The notes under the pieces: model-generated
Databases searched by the model: none
Told to the model about the DNA's origin: nothing
The model's input: the letters and a program-made list of their open reading frames with translations, nothing else
Source: Curtobacterium luteum
GTDB taxonomy: Bacteria; Actinomycetota; Actinomycetes; Actinomycetales; Microbacteriaceae
Reading direction: 5' to 3'
Length of the DNA: 64,000 nt
NCBI RefSeq assembly: GCF_014646995.1
Contig: NZ_BMOI01000008.1
Coordinates: forward strand, 1 to 64,000
Position numbers and translations under genes: made by a program
Shown here: positions 28,588-38,520 of the stretch, in pieces
Numbering within the stretch: position 1 is the first letter of the stretch
Layout: every line of letters begins with the position of its first letter

Positions 28588-30825
28588 TTACTGGGCGTTG
28601 CGGTCGACCGTGAAGGAGGACGACACGGTCGAGGTCTTGCCCGACTTGAGCGTCTGCTTCACCTCGAGGCCGGCGTAGGTGCCGCCGCGCGCCAGGTCGA
28701 AGTCCGCCGTAGCGCTCCAGGTGCCGTCAGCGCCGACCGTGGCGGTGGCGACCGTGGTCCGCGAGGAACCGACGCGGATCTGCGCGCCCGGGGTCGCCGT
28801 GCCGACGAAGGTCGGTCGCAGCACCGTGACGTTGGCGTTCTGCGCCGGAGCCGACAGGGTCAGCTCGCGGAACGCCTCGTTCGACACGGTGAACTTCACA
28901 CGGACCGTACCGGTGACCGTGCCGCGCACGGTCTGGTCGACGTAGAGGTTGTACTCACCCGGCGCGAGCGGTGAGGCAGCGCTCGTCGTCGCGACCCACT
29001 GGCCGTTGCGGACGGTACCGGTCGCCACGACGCGGCTCGAGCCACGCACGGTGATCGTCGCGCCCTCGTGGCCGGTGCCACGGAACTCCGGCGTCAGGGT
29101 GTCCAGGACCTGGTCGGCACTCGGGCTCGTCACGGTGTGCTGCGTCACGACCGGTGCCGTCTCACCGATGGTGAAGGCGTGCTGGATGGTTCGCTTGAGA
29201 CCGCCCTTGCTCGTCTGGTCGAAGTACAGGTTGTACGAGCCCTTGTCGAGCTGCACGGTCGAGTTGCCCGCCCATGCGCCCTGCGCGTTCACCGTCGCGG
29301 TCGCGACCTGGCGGACCGAACCGCGGACGACGATCTTGCTGTCGGCCTGGCCCGTGCCGGCGAACCGGACGGTGCCCGGCTCGACGGTGCCGTTCTGCGC
29401 CGGGGTGGTCACGACCACCGGTGCGGCCGGCATGCCGTAGTCGAGCGTGAAGGTCTTCGCGTTGCCCGCGTCGCCCTGCACGATCGCGCTGAACGTGTTG
29501 ACGCCCGAGGTGGCCTTCGTCGGGTCGATGGTGATCTGGTACGTATCATCGGCGCCCGCGACCGCGCGGCCGATCTCCGTGCCGACCGAGTTGCGCAGGA
29601 TCACGGTCGAGCCCGCCGGGGCCGAACCGTGCGCGACGGCCGGCTTGGTCACGTCCTGCGCGTCGAACCGACCAGCGGCAGTGAAGTCCACGGTCGCCTC
29701 ACCCGGGTTCACCGTCACCGAAGCGGAGGTGGTGTTCGCACCCTTCGACATCTGCTTCGCCTCGAGCGTGTGCTCGCCGGCGGTCAGCGTCGCGGTACCC
29801 GACCACGTGCCGTTGCTGCGGACCTTGGTCGAGATGACCGGGGTGCGGCCGGAGTTGTCGAAGACCTGCACGTCGGAGCCGGCCTCACCGGAACCGGTGA
29901 TCGCGGTGGACCCGGCGGGCACCTCCTCCTGGTCCTCGGGGCCGGTGATCGCCACGGCCTTGCCGTAGTCGAGGCTGACGTCCTTCGAGCCGCCGTCCTT
30001 GCCGTCGATCGTCTGCGTGACGGTGAGGGCGAGGGCGCCGCCCTTGTTCGGGGCGTCCACGTCGAACGAGTAGGTGCCGTCGGCCGCCGCGGTCGTGGTG
30101 CCGAGCGTCGTCGTGCCGCTCTTCAGCGTGATCGTGGCGTCCGGCTCGGCGGTGCCCGACACGGTCGCCTTCTTCGCGATGTCCGTGTCGAACGAGCCGG
30201 ACGCTTCGAGCTGCATGTACGCAGCCCCGAGGTTGTCGGGCAACCCGATCCAACTCGAGTCGGGCGCATCTGCGGTCGCGAACGTCTTGATGTCGCGGTT
30301 CCAATTGAAGGTGCGACCGGTCAGGTACGGCTTGCCGGTAGAACCTGTCTCGGTGAATCTCAGCGCCCCACTTTGCTCCTGCTTCAGCGAGGTTCCCGGC
30401 GTGGGCTTTCCAGTGTCGTCGGCGCACGTCAGGAAGTACGAGAAGTAGTCGTAGTTCCGGGATCCCGAGACTAGACAGAGCTCCCGGTTCTTGGTCAGGT
30501 CAAGCGGTGCCAGTAGCTGGAATCGCCCGTCGCCGGTCGGACGCACGGTCAGGTGGATGCCGTATCGCTGCGCGATCGCAGCGGTTGAGTAGGTCGCGAC
30601 ATCCTGAACCTGCACGTTCTCGTTGGCGTTGAAGGCTTCCGCTGTGAGCGTGTTGAAGGTCGAAGGACCCTGCTGGGAGATGAGCTGCACGGTCCGAAGC
30701 GATCCGGCTGGTGCGGGAGCCGCGGAAGCGGAAGCCGCTCCGAAGGACAGGCCGGACGCGATCGTCGCGACGGCGAGAGCGGAAGCCCCCAGGCCCTTCG
30801 CGATGCGCTTGGTCTTCTTGGACAT
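28588..30825 (-). CDS. Secreted multi-domain Ig-like surface protein
   Basis: A 745-residue exported protein. It has a Sec signal peptide (Lys-rich start, hydrophobic core, cleavage near ASASAA at residue 35), a unique N-terminal region to about residue 210 with two Cys (ELCLVSGSRN and FLTCADD, faintly lectin-like), then about six Ig-like modules, each with a G-x-W or G-x-Y strand such as SNGTWSGTATL, AQGAWAGNSTV and ADGTWSATADF. There is no LPXTG or other anchor at the C terminus. Likely an adhesin or wall-associated protein. DNA for the N-terminal region (about 30240-30700) looks less GC-biased than the rest. Confidence 0.82.
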   Translation of the reverse strand: MSKKTKRIAKGLGASALAVATIASGLSFGAASASAAPAPAGSLRTVQLISQQGPSTFNTLTAEAFNANENVQVQDVATYSTAAIAQRYGIHLTVRPTGDGRFQLLAPLDLTKNRELCLVSGSRNYDYFSYFLTCADDTGKPTPGTSLKQEQSGALRFTETGSTGKPYLTGRTFNWNRDIKTFATADAPDSSWIGLPDNLGAAYMQLEASGSFDTDIAKKATVSGTAEPDATITLKSGTTTLGTTTAAADGTYSFDVDAPNKGGALALTVTQTIDGKDGGSKDVSLDYGKAVAITGPEDQEEVPAGSTAITGSGEAGSDVQVFDNSGRTPVISTKVRSNGTWSGTATLTAGEHTLEAKQMSKGANTTSASVTVNPGEATVDFTAAGRFDAQDVTKPAVAHGSAPAGSTVILRNSVGTEIGRAVAGADDTYQITIDPTKATSGVNTFSAIVQGDAGNAKTFTLDYGMPAAPVVVTTPAQNGTVEPGTVRFAGTGQADSKIVVRGSVRQVATATVNAQGAWAGNSTVQLDKGSYNLYFDQTSKGGLKRTIQHAFTIGETAPVVTQHTVTSPSADQVLDTLTPEFRGTGHEGATITVRGSSRVVATGTVRNGQWVATTSAASPLAPGEYNLYVDQTVRGTVTGTVRVKFTVSNEAFRELTLSAPAQNANVTVLRPTFVGTATPGAQIRVGSSRTTVATATVGADGTWSATADFDLARGGTYAGLEVKQTLKSGKTSTVSSSFTVDRNAQ

Positions 30826-30932
30826 GGTTGGTGATCCCTTTCGAGGGGGGTCGGGCCGCGTGCTCTCGCTCGGACGATCGGGCCGTCGGCGGCTCGCGGT
30901 GGGATGTTCGCGGGAGACCCCGCTGCCGTACC

Positions 30933-30961
30933 AGAATATCAAACCGAACACTGAAATACAA
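30933..30961 (-). promoter_or_regulatory. AT-rich extended -10 promoter of the Ig-like protein
   Basis: Minus-strand TTGTAT (30956-30961), a 17-nt spacer and TGA-TATTCT with -10 at 30933-30938, about 108 bp upstream of the start codon. It is similar in design to the EPS promoters at 23608, 38472 and 44178. Confidence 0.6.
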
Positions 30962-30980
30962 CATCCGCGATCCGCAACCA

Positions 30981-31064
30981 CTTGAGCCGACTCATGGCAA
31001 GTTCCGAGGCGCTCACCTTGACGTCCAGGTGCAGGTGAGTAGGGTTGAGTCCATCGGACGCAAG
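30981..31064 (+). promoter_or_regulatory. dnaK promoter with two HAIR-like sites
   Basis: TTGACG (31018-31023) and TAGGGT (31040-31045) form a -35/-10 pair with a 16-nt spacer. HAIR-like GTTGAGT-N7-ACGCAAG (31044-31064) matches the HspR consensus at 12 of 14 positions and overlaps the -10 and probable start point. A weaker site, CTTGAGC-N7-TGGCAAG (30981-31001), matches at 10 of 14. Repression by HspR, encoded at the end of the operon, is expected. Confidence 0.75.
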
Positions 31065-31111
31065 TCCAACGACTTCAGCACCACGAGTACCAACAGAAGG
31101 AGCACCAACAC

Positions 31112-32989
<1,878 letters not shown>

Positions 32990-33637
32990 ATGACGGACCC
33001 CAAGGACAACGTGCCGAACGAGGACGAACCCCAGGTCGAGGGCGACGCCACCAACGCGCAGGAGCCCGAGGACCTCATCGAGGCGGAGGGACCGGACGTG
33101 GAACTCCCCACGGACGGCCCCGCCGCCGGCGGCCCCCAGAGCGATCTGAGCCCCGAGGACGAAGCGCTGCTGGCTGACGCTGCCAGGGGCATCGCCGAGG
33201 ACAAGCTCAGCAGCGAGGACCGCGACCTGGTGGCCGAGATGCGCGCCGACATGCTCCGCGCGCAGGCCGAGCTGGTGAACTTCCGGAAGCGCGTCGAACG
33301 CGACCGCGAGGCCAACCGTGAGGTCGCCATCGCCGAGGTCGTGCGGGCACTCCTGCCCGCGCTCGACGACCTCACCCGCGCCGAGGCCCACGGTGACCTC
33401 GCCGAGGGGCCGATGCAGGTCATCGGTCAGAAGATCCGCGGCGGCTTCGAGAAGTTCAAGCTCGTGCAGATCGGCGAGAAGGGTGAGGCCTTCGACCCGA
33501 ACATCCACGAGGCGATCGTGCAGCTCCCCACGCCGGGGGCGACCGCGCAGACCGTGGCGGACGTCGTCGAGCCGGGCTACAAGCTCGGCGAGCGCGTCCT
33601 CCGTGCGGCCAAGGTCGCGGTCGCGGTCCCGGCCTGA
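32990..33637 (+). CDS. grpE: Nucleotide exchange factor GrpE
   Basis: A 215-residue protein. The first 75 residues are a disordered acidic region; then a long coiled coil (LRAQAELVNFRKRVERDREANREVAIAEVVRALLPALDDL) and the beta domain ending HEAIVQLPTPGATAQTV and VEPGYKLGERVLRAAKVAV. It releases ADP from DnaK. The start codon follows the dnaK TAG with no gap, with AAGGA inside the dnaK end, so translation is coupled. Confidence 0.97.
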   Translation: MTDPKDNVPNEDEPQVEGDATNAQEPEDLIEAEGPDVELPTDGPAAGGPQSDLSPEDEALLADAARGIAEDKLSSEDRDLVAEMRADMLRAQAELVNFRKRVERDREANREVAIAEVVRALLPALDDLTRAEAHGDLAEGPMQVIGQKIRGGFEKFKLVQIGEKGEAFDPNIHEAIVQLPTPGATAQTVADVVEPGYKLGERVLRAAKVAVAVPA

Positions 33638-33660
33638 CCGCGGGAAGGAGGTAGGGATTC

Positions 33661-34656
33661 ATGGCCAGTCAGGACTGGTTCGACAAGGACTTCTACAAGG
33701 TCCTCGGTGTCGACAAGACGGCGAGCGACGCTGAGCTGAAGAAGACCTACCGGAAGCTCGCGCGGCAGTACCACCCGGACTCCAACCCGGGTGACGCCGC
33801 CGCCGAGGCCCGCTTCAAGGAGATCAGCGAGGCGTACTCGGTGCTGTCCGACAAGGAGCAGCGCCAGGAGTACGACCAGGTCCGTGCCATGGGCTCGGGC
33901 GCCCGCTTCACCGCGGGCGGCCCGGGCGCCCAGGGCGTCTTCGGCGGCATGTTCGGCGGCGGGGGCGGTCAGCGCGTCCGCTTCGGGCAGCCCGGCAACG
34001 GGCGCGGCGGCGCGAGCGGCTTCGAGGACATCCTCGGCGGCATGTTCGGCGGTGGCGGCGGCTTCGGCCAGTCCAACGGCGGCTACCGCGGGTTCGGCGG
34101 CCCCACGAAGGGTGCTAACGTCACCGCCTCCACGACGCTCGACTTCGCGACCGCGATCGCCGGCGACACCGTCAAGCTCGCACAGGGCAACGGTCGCACG
34201 GTCAACGTGCGCATCCCGGCCGGGGTCGCGGACGGGCAGAAGATCCGCCTCCGCGGACGCGGGCAGCCCTCCCCCGACGGCGGCGAGGCCGGCGACCTCG
34301 TGGTCACGGTCTCGGTCCGCAAGCACCCGGTGTTCGAGCGTGACGGGCTCAACCTCCGCGTCGACGTCCCCGTGACGTTCGCCGAGGCGGCGCTCGGTGC
34401 GACGATCCAGGTGCCGACGCTCGGCGGCGAGCCCGTCAAGCTGCGGGTCGCCCTCGGCACCCCGTCGGGCCGTGTCCTCCGTGTCAAGGGCCGCGGGGTC
34501 ACGACGAAGAAGGGCACCGGCGACCTGCTCGCCACCGTGCAGGTCGCGGTGCCATCGCACCTCACGGACAAGCAGCGCGAGGCCGTCGAGGCCCTCGCGG
34601 CCGCCCTGCCCGACGAGGACCCCCGCGAGGACCTCCTCGCCAAGGCGCGCGGCTAG
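33661..34656 (+). CDS. dnaJ: DnaJ-type co-chaperone without zinc finger (type II Hsp40)
   Basis: A 331-residue protein: J domain at residues 6-75 with the YHPDSNPGD motif that stimulates DnaK, then a Gly/Phe-rich stretch (FGGMFGGGGG and similar) to about residue 145, then two C-terminal beta domains (KGANVTASTTLDF, VRIPAGVADGQKIRLRGRG). The four CXXCXGXG zinc repeats of classical DnaJ are absent, giving the CbpA-like or DnaJ2-like form. AAGGAGG lies upstream of ATG 33661. Only this J protein is in the operon. Confidence 0.95.
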   Translation: MASQDWFDKDFYKVLGVDKTASDAELKKTYRKLARQYHPDSNPGDAAAEARFKEISEAYSVLSDKEQRQEYDQVRAMGSGARFTAGGPGAQGVFGGMFGGGGGQRVRFGQPGNGRGGASGFEDILGGMFGGGGGFGQSNGGYRGFGGPTKGANVTASTTLDFATAIAGDTVKLAQGNGRTVNVRIPAGVADGQKIRLRGRGQPSPDGGEAGDLVVTVSVRKHPVFERDGLNLRVDVPVTFAEAALGATIQVPTLGGEPVKLRVALGTPSGRVLRVKGRGVTTKKGTGDLLATVQVAVPSHLTDKQREAVEALAAALPDEDPREDLLAKARG

Positions 34657-34678
34657 CGTCATGAACGACCGGTCTGGA

Positions 34679-34715
34679 GGCTCGGTGCGGCTCCGACACG
34701 GAGCCCCACCGAGCC
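34679..34715 (+). terminator. Imperfect hairpin between dnaJ and hspR
   Basis: GGCTCGGTG-C-GGCTCC (34679-34694) pairs with GGAGCC-C-CACCGAGCC (34700-34715) with a single C-C mismatch and a 5-nt loop. The preceding GGTCTGGAGGCTCGG resembles the GCCTGGAGGCGCGG family arm. It may attenuate hspR relative to the chaperone genes. Confidence 0.6.
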
Positions 34716-34818
34716 TCTTCCCACCGGCACGGCCGACACGCCGCTGGCGCGTCGCGTCGGAACCGGCGGCGTGGGCCCAGGCTGTTGTGCACCACGCGCT
34801 GAACGGAAGGGGCGGTCG

Positions 34819-35238
34819 ATGACCGACATGGACGAGAACTCGCCCGTCTTCGCCATCGCCATGGCAGCCGAGCTGGCCGAGATGCACCCGCAGACGCTGC
34901 GGCAGTACGACCGGCTCGGTCTCGTCGTGCCCGGCCGGACCCGCGGCGGCTCGCGGCGCTACTCGATGCGCGACATCGCCCAGCTGCGGGAGATCGCGCG
35001 CCTCGGGTCCGAGGGCGTCTCGCTCGAGGGCGTCCGGCGGGTGCTCGAACTCGAGAACGAGAACCGGGCGCTGCGCTCGCGGGTGTCCGAGCTCGAGACG
35101 GCCCTGGCCGACCAGCTCATCAACCGTCCGGGCGCACGCGTGTTCGCCGCCTCGGCCACCGGTGCGGCCGTCCCGCTGCGCGCCGGGGTGCGGCCGCAGC
35201 GGAACACGCAGATCGTCCTGTGGCGCCCGCCGCACTAG
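34819..35238 (+). CDS. hspR: MerR-family heat-shock repressor HspR
   Basis: A 139-residue protein with a MerR-type winged helix at residues 10-75 (FAIAMAAELAEMHPQTLRQYDRLGLV, SRRYSMRDIAQLREI) and a short coiled coil (LELENENRALRSRVSELE). Position after dnaJ is the classical actinobacterial arrangement. HspR binds HAIR elements together with DnaK; matching sites lie upstream of dnaK and clpB here. ATG 34819 has GGAAGGGG at good spacing; the longer frame from 34771 lacks conserved sequence. Confidence 0.95.
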   Translation: MTDMDENSPVFAIAMAAELAEMHPQTLRQYDRLGLVVPGRTRGGSRRYSMRDIAQLREIARLGSEGVSLEGVRRVLELENENRALRSRVSELETALADQLINRPGARVFAASATGAAVPLRAGVRPQRNTQIVLWRPPH

Positions 35239-35261
35239 GCGTCACTGGGTAGGGTGGCGCC

Positions 35262-36404
35262 GTGCCACCGGACCTCGCCGACCTGTTCCGCCGTCGCGAC
35301 GACGACGCGCCGGACCTGATCACGATCGACGGCACCGACCGCTTCATCCTCGACGAGGCACCGCACGTCCACGGCGACGCACTCCGGCAGCCCGGGGAGG
35401 TCGCGGTCGTCGACGACCGCAACGGCGTGCTGACGCTCGGCGTGATCACCGTGCACGGCGCATCCGACGTCCGGGTCGTCCAGGACTCCCTCGTCGGTGT
35501 GCGTGCGCTCGAGGCCAACGCCGGCGCGTTCGGGCGCCGGGGCTTCCACCACCCGGACTCGCTCGAACGGGCATTCACCGACGCGCGGCTCGTCCTGCTC
35601 CGCCTGTCGAAGTCGAACGACCGACTCGACGAGGTCGCCCGCGCGGTCGCCCGCTACGCCGCCCCCGACGTGGTGCTGCTCTGCGGTGGCGTGTCGAAGC
35701 ACATGAACCTCGGGCAGAACGACGTGCTCCGCCGGTACTTCGGCGAGGTGACCGCGTCCCGAGGCCGCGGGAAGTCCCGACTGCTCGTCGCGCAGGACCC
35801 CTTGCGCGCCTCGGCCGTCCGGGCGGACACGTCGAACCCGTGGCCGCGTTCGGTGCACAACGACGAGCTCGGGATGACCCTCGTCGCGCACGGCGGCGTG
35901 TTCGCCGGGACGTCGCTCGACCTCGGGACGCGCGTGCTCCTCCAGGTCATGGACGACGCGGTCCCGACCGCACGTACCGCCGTCGACCTCGGCTGCGGGA
36001 ACGGTGTCATCGCGGTGTCGCTGGCGCGCCGCCGGCCGTCGATCAAGGTCGTCGCCACCGACGTCTCCCAGATCGCCGTCGCATCGACCCGTGCGACCGC
36101 CGAGGCGAACGGCGTCGCGGACCGCGTGCAGGCCGTGCGGACGGACGCCGGCGACGAGCTCCAGGACCGCTCGGCCCAGTTGGTCCTGTGCAACCCGCCC
36201 TTCCACGCGGACACCACGGTGACCACCGACGCGGCGGAGGCGATGTTCCGGAACGCGGCCACGATCCTCCAGGGCGGTGGTGAACTGTGGTGCGTCTGGA
36301 ACTCGCACCTGCGGTACCGGCCGGTGCTCGAGCGAGTGGTCGGGACGACGCGTCAGGTCGTCCGGACCGACAAGTTCACGGTGACCGCGTCGCGCGTCTC
36401 CTGA
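35262..36404 (+). CDS. RlmG/RsmC-type rRNA guanine-N2 methyltransferase
   Basis: A 380-residue class I SAM methyltransferase. The N-terminal half is a degenerate methyltransferase-like domain with a guidance role in RsmC/RlmG proteins; the C-terminal half has VDLGCGNGVIAVSLA (SAM-binding) and the catalytic NPPFH motif used on exocyclic guanine nitrogens. Which rRNA base it modifies cannot be told. GTG 35262 lies 6 nt after TAGGGT (35250-35255), suggesting a leaderless mRNA. It ends 6 bp from the convergent acyltransferase gene. Confidence 0.88.
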   Translation: MPPDLADLFRRRDDDAPDLITIDGTDRFILDEAPHVHGDALRQPGEVAVVDDRNGVLTLGVITVHGASDVRVVQDSLVGVRALEANAGAFGRRGFHHPDSLERAFTDARLVLLRLSKSNDRLDEVARAVARYAAPDVVLLCGGVSKHMNLGQNDVLRRYFGEVTASRGRGKSRLLVAQDPLRASAVRADTSNPWPRSVHNDELGMTLVAHGGVFAGTSLDLGTRVLLQVMDDAVPTARTAVDLGCGNGVIAVSLARRRPSIKVVATDVSQIAVASTRATAEANGVADRVQAVRTDAGDELQDRSAQLVLCNPPFHADTTVTTDAAEAMFRNAATILQGGGELWCVWNSHLRYRPVLERVVGTTRQVVRTDKFTVTASRVS

Positions 36405-36410
36405 CGCGGC

Positions 36411-38432
36411 TCAGCGCGCGTCCTCGACCGCTGCGCCGATCTGCCGCCACAGCGAGCGCGCCCACGGCTCGGTGAGGTGCCCGTGATCGCGGTACAGCAA
36501 CGTGTTCCCGGACACCACGCCGCAGCGGGTCGGTGAGCAGAACCAGTCGGTGAGGTCGACGTAGCGGTGGCCGGCGGCCTCGGTCACCCGCCGCTCCGAC
36601 GCGACCCGTGCCGCGTCCACGCCGACGTGCCGGTCGACGCCGCAGGCGTCGGTGTCGTCGAGGTTCGCGGAGAGGCACCGCGGGACCGACTCCGCGAACT
36701 CCGGGGTGTCGGCGAGGACGCTCACCCGCGAGCGCTCGGGCAGCACGGCCAGCGTCCGCCGGAGGCCGTCCCGCGAGAGGGTGGTGCGGGCCGCACGGTC
36801 CGACTCGTCGGGAGCGGCCGCGAGCGGCAGGTGCGCCGAACCCGCGACGAGCACGACGTCGGGGGCCTCGGCCGCGAGTCGCTGCAGCACTCCGGCGCGC
36901 CACGTGTCGCACTCCCGATAGGGGCGCCCGGAGGTGAGGACCTCGACGTCGACCATCGTGCACGCGTTCTTCGTGTACCCGAGCACCCGGACCCCGCCGT
37001 GCCGGTCGGCCCAGGCCTCGAGTGCGGGCATCCAGTGCGCGGCGTGCGAGTCCCCCACGAGCGCGACCGTCAGGGTGCCGTCGGGATCGCCGAGCACGCA
37101 GGAGTTGATCGTCGTGTCGGAGGCCGACTCCACGTGGCAGCCTCGTCGTCGGTAGTCCGACGTCGAGTCGGTTGCGCGGTCGAGCTGCGGGTCGAGACCG
37201 ACGGGGACGAAGGGGGTGAAGGTCGGCGGCTCGGTGGGCGTCACGTCCGCGGTCGTGCGGTCGGACGTCAGGGTGCGCGGGGCCGCGGCCATGCCGGCTC
37301 CGAGGACGACGGCGACCGCGACCGCGCTCGCCGAGAGCCCGAGGAGCACAGTCCGGACGTCCGGTAGTCGCGCGCCCCTGAGCGGCTGTTCGACGTACCG
37401 CGTCGTCAGGTGGGCGAGGCCGACGGCGGCGGCGAGCGCGGTGAGGCGCACCCAGAGCGGGAGGGGTGTGGCGAGTCCGACGGCAGCCTGCGGCAGGACG
37501 AGCAGCGGCCAGTGCCAGAGGTACAGCGCGTACGAGATCCCGCCGAGGTACTGCAGCGGTCGGATGCCGAGCAGGGCGACCGGACCGAACGGGTGTCCAG
37601 CGGCTCCGCTCCACACGAGCACCACCGCCGCGGCGACCGGGAGGAGGACCGCCGTCCCGGGGTAGGCGGTGGTCTCGCTGTACGTGGTCGCCGCGAGCAG
37701 GATGCCCGCGAGGCCGGCCCACCCGAGCACCACGGCGGTGTGTCCACGCACGAGCGCACCCCGGTGCACCGCGATCGCCGCCAGGCCCCCGGCGGCGAGC
37801 TCCCAGGCGCGGGACGGCAGGGAGAAGAAGGCCCACGGCTGGGACCGGTCGGTCAGCCCCACGGCGAGGGCCAGGGACAGCGCGACGAGCACGACGACAG
37901 CGCCGACGAGCAGCATCGTCCGTCGACGGGCCGACGACCGGCGTCCGAGTCGCCAGGCGAGCAGGAGGAACAGCGGCCACAGCAGGTAGAACTGCTCCTC
38001 GACCCCGAGCGACCAGTAGTGCTGGAACGGCGACGGAGCGGTCCCGGCGAGGTAGTCGGTGCCCTCCGACGCGAAGTAGAGGTTCGGCACCGACAGGAGC
38101 GACGCGACCGCCGCCTCGACGAGTTCGCCGCGAGCCAACGGCGGGACGAGCAGGAGCCCGACCCCCGCCGTGACGAGGGCGACGAGGAGTGCCGAGGGCA
38201 GGATGCGCCGGACCCGTCGTGCCCAGAACCCCGCGAGGTCGACCCGGCCCCGCCGCTCGAGCTCGCGCACCACGTGACCGGTGATGAGGAACCCGGAGAT
38301 GACGAAGAAGACATCGACCCCGACGAACCCGCCACCGAACGCAAGCCGTGCGTGCTCGAGGAGCACGAGCAGGACGGCGCCGCCACGGAGGCCGTGCACG
38401 TCGTTCCGGAACGCGGGGGAAGAGCTGGTCAT
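36411..38432 (-). CDS. Membrane acyltransferase with SGNH domain (OafA/YrhL family)
   Basis: A 673-residue protein. Acyltransferase-3 membrane domain with about ten helices at residues 1-370 (GLRGGAVLLVLLEHARLAF with the essential His; GVDVFFVISGFLIT), then a periplasmic/extracellular SGNH hydrolase-like domain (VALVGDSHAAHWMPALEAW; late DLTDWFCSP). It O-acetylates a surface glycan, probably the EPS made by this locus. ATG 38432 has GGAG 5 nt upstream. It is divergent from the Wzc-like gene across an 88-bp AT-rich spacer. Confidence 0.92.
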   Translation of the reverse strand: MTSSSPAFRNDVHGLRGGAVLLVLLEHARLAFGGGFVGVDVFFVISGFLITGHVVRELERRGRVDLAGFWARRVRRILPSALLVALVTAGVGLLLVPPLARGELVEAAVASLLSVPNLYFASEGTDYLAGTAPSPFQHYWSLGVEEQFYLLWPLFLLLAWRLGRRSSARRRTMLLVGAVVVLVALSLALAVGLTDRSQPWAFFSLPSRAWELAAGGLAAIAVHRGALVRGHTAVVLGWAGLAGILLAATTYSETTAYPGTAVLLPVAAAVVLVWSGAAGHPFGPVALLGIRPLQYLGGISYALYLWHWPLLVLPQAAVGLATPLPLWVRLTALAAAVGLAHLTTRYVEQPLRGARLPDVRTVLLGLSASAVAVAVVLGAGMAAAPRTLTSDRTTADVTPTEPPTFTPFVPVGLDPQLDRATDSTSDYRRRGCHVESASDTTINSCVLGDPDGTLTVALVGDSHAAHWMPALEAWADRHGGVRVLGYTKNACTMVDVEVLTSGRPYRECDTWRAGVLQRLAAEAPDVVLVAGSAHLPLAAAPDESDRAARTTLSRDGLRRTLAVLPERSRVSVLADTPEFAESVPRCLSANLDDTDACGVDRHVGVDAARVASERRVTEAAGHRYVDLTDWFCSPTRCGVVSGNTLLYRDHGHLTEPWARSLWRQIGAAVEDAR

Positions 38433-38471
38433 GTCGTCTCCGATCGGGGCTGCTCCACAAATACTATCATG

Positions 38472-38480
38472 TGATATATT
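38472..38480 (+). promoter_or_regulatory. Extended -10 promoter of the Wzc-like gene
   Basis: TGA-TATATT in an AT-rich block containing the inverted repeat TATCA-TG-TGATA (38465-38476). No good -35 is present, as expected for an extended -10 promoter or an activator-dependent one. The block lies between two divergent EPS genes. Confidence 0.5.
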
Positions 38481-38520
38481 TACATCGGCAACACACAGCT
38501 CCCGACGACAGGAACTCGAC

